This document shows, in pieces, positions 63,071 to 64,000 of a stretch of DNA of 64,000 nt. Source of the DNA: Terrabacter sp. Root181 (GTDB lineage: Bacteria > Actinomycetota > Actinomycetes > Actinomycetales > Dermatophilaceae); the NCBI RefSeq assembly GCF_001428505.1, contig NZ_LMHU01000005.1, positions 1-64,000 on the forward strand, given 5' to 3'. The position numbers and the translations under genes were made by a program. How positions within the stretch are numbered: position 1 is the stretch's first letter; every line of letters begins with the position of its first letter. A model generated the notes under the pieces. That model was given only the letters and a program-made list of their open reading frames with translations, had not been told where the DNA came from and made no database searches.

Positions 63071-63439
63071 GTGCGCTACCTCATGATCCACAAGATCGAC
63101 GAGTCCCGCCCCGAGGCGTGGAACCCCAGCCAGGAGTTCCAGGACGCGATGGGCGCGCTCATGGGCGAGTACGCCGAGTCGGGCGTCCTGCTCGCCGCCG
63201 AAGGCGTGACGCAGAGCAAGGACGGCGCGATCGTCCGCAAGACCGAGGGCGCTGGTGTCACCGTGACCGACGGCCCGTTCAGCGAGGCACGCGAGGTCAT
63301 CGGTGGCTTCGCCCTCGTCAACGTCGAGAGCAAGGAGCAGGCGCTCGAGCTCGCGGGCAGGTTCGCCTCGCTCTTCGACGAGGTCTCGGTCGAGGTGCGC
63401 CGCGTCTACGAGTTCGAGGACCTGCCGCAGCCGTCCTGA
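63071..63439 (+). CDS. YCII-domain (DGPF-type) protein C
   Basis: A 122-residue YCII-family protein, the third in the window. It reads M-R-Y-L-M-I-H-K-I at the start and V-T-V-T-D-G-P-F-S-E-A-R-E-V-I-G-G-F near 70. The GTG start follows AAGGAG. The function is unknown; it differs enough from proteins A and B not to be a fresh local copy. Confidence 0.82.
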   Translation: MRYLMIHKIDESRPEAWNPSQEFQDAMGALMGEYAESGVLLAAEGVTQSKDGAIVRKTEGAGVTVTDGPFSEAREVIGGFALVNVESKEQALELAGRFASLFDEVSVEVRRVYEFEDLPQPS

Positions 63440-63450
63440 CGTCGCACGTC

Positions 63451-63490
63451 GTGGAGGTTCGCACCCCTCGGGCGGGGTGCGAACCTCCAC
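63451..63490. terminator. 17-bp hairpin terminator
   Basis: Arms GTGGAGGTTCGCACCCC (63451-63467) and the exact complement (63474-63490) are separated by 6 bases, between the convergent YCII and HdeD-like genes. A GTATGCC word follows at 63497. Confidence 0.9.
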
Positions 63491-63522
63491 GCTGTCGTAT
63501 GCCGTCCGGTGACCTGACGCGG

Positions 63523-64000
63523 TCAGGCGGTGGCGGGCGCCGTCGTGCTGCCGCTGCCGCTGCTGCTGTTGCCGGCGGCTCGGCGGGCCATGACGGCCGT
63601 GACGAGCTCGACGATGCCGATGACGATGAGCGCGATGCCGGCGATGCGGGTCAGCACCATGAGCGAGGAGCCGGGGAAGATCGCGACGATGAGGCCGCCG
63701 AGGATCGAGACGACGCCGCTGACGATGAGGAAGACCCGCGTGCCGGTCGTCCGGTCGGAGCCGAAGCCCTGGACGAGCGCGGCGATGCCCTCGGCGACCC
63801 AGCCGATCGCGATGAAGAGCGCGATGACGAAGAGGGACGCGTTGGGGCGGAACAGGCAGATGATGCCGGCGACGATGGAGAGCGCCCCGAGCCCGATCGA
63901 GACGGGCTTGAGCCAGCCCGGGTCGCTCGGGAGGTCGCGGACCATCCCGAGGCGGAGGGCCCCGGCGATGATGAGCTGGAGCCCGAACAGGATCGCGACG
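63523..64000 (-). CDS. HdeD-family membrane protein, 5' end outside window
   Basis: A partial gene: the reading frame continues past base 64000, so the N-terminus is missing. The visible 158 residues hold about five membrane segments with Gly-rich turns (S-I-G-L-G-A-L-S-I-V-A-G-I-I-C-L, F-V-I-A-L-F-I-A-I-G-W, V-F-L-I-V-S-G-V-V-S-I-L-G-G) typical of the HdeD/DUF308 family of stress membrane proteins. A Met at 63945 is internal, since the preceding residues (V-A-I-L-F-G-L-Q-L-I-I-A-G-A-L-R-L-G) belong to the fold. The tail is Ser/Gly/Thr-rich. Confidence 0.8.
   Translation of the reverse strand, partial: VAILFGLQLIIAGALRLGMVRDLPSDPGWLKPVSIGLGALSIVAGIICLFRPNASLFVIALFIAIGWVAEGIAALVQGFGSDRTTGTRVFLIVSGVVSILGGLIVAIFPGSSLMVLTRIAGIALIVIGIVELVTAVMARRAAGNSSSGSGSTTAPATA

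Overview
The window is high-GC actinobacterial DNA, most likely from the order Micrococcales and perhaps an Intrasporangiaceae-like genus. The evidence is the codon bias, ATGA/GTGA translational overlaps, Tat-dependent lipoproteins, a sugar ABC transporter without its own ATPase, a SigK/RskA/fasciclin module and a haem-dependent sulfite reductase next to an iron-sulfur APS reductase. The family-level placement is inference. I found no rRNA, tRNA, CRISPR array, integrase or transposase.

Layout. 1-5.1 kb: visibly less GC-rich DNA with an NmrA-like protein, an OsmC protein divergent from a TetR regulator over a perfect 16-bp inverted-repeat operator, and an alpha/beta-hydrolase pseudoenzyme plus a small membrane protein divergent from a second TetR regulator over twin TTGACA-G-TGTCAA palindromes. 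5.1-21.3 kb: a glycan locus with GH35, GH3 and a long GH94 phosphorylase, divergent from a Dpp/Opp-type ABC importer, then a LacI regulator and a GH144-like endo-beta-1,2-glucanase gene interrupted by two compensating indels. The combination GH144 + ~1100-residue GH94 + GH3 + GH35 points to beta-1,2-glucan/sophoro-oligosaccharide use. 21.4-33 kb: a second sugar importer (its first permease has no ATG/GTG/TTG start), a cupin, a PfkB kinase, a GH4 enzyme and a large Tat-exported protein with two discoidin-like domains.

32.7-35.2 kb: 5-oxoprolinase genes, with pxpB and pxpC fused. 35.3-36.3 kb: a secreted lytic transglycosylase. 36.4-42.8 kb: an assimilatory sulfate operon (sulfite reductase, APS reductase, CysD, CysN, sirohaem synthase), followed by a small Cys-rich protein behind a CsoR/CstR-type dyad. 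43-52.7 kb: GH38 mannosidase, a phosphotransferase, an S51 peptidase, YCII proteins, a NadR-like protein and a truncated haemoglobin. 52.8-56.6 kb: a SigK regulon (molybdopterin oxidoreductase, fasciclin lipoprotein, sigK, rskA) with promoters matching the mycobacterial SigK consensus. 56.8-64 kb: an LLM flavoprotein, an SRPBCC protein, an ABC-2 exporter coupled to a DesK/DesR-like two-component system, another YCII protein and a truncated HdeD-like protein.

The most unusual signal is not a gene. The heptamer GTATGCC/GGCATAC occurs about 39 times by hand count, in both orientations. In genes it is kept with rare codons (TAT, GCA and even ATA), and it is also frequent between genes, which suggests selection on the DNA word itself.
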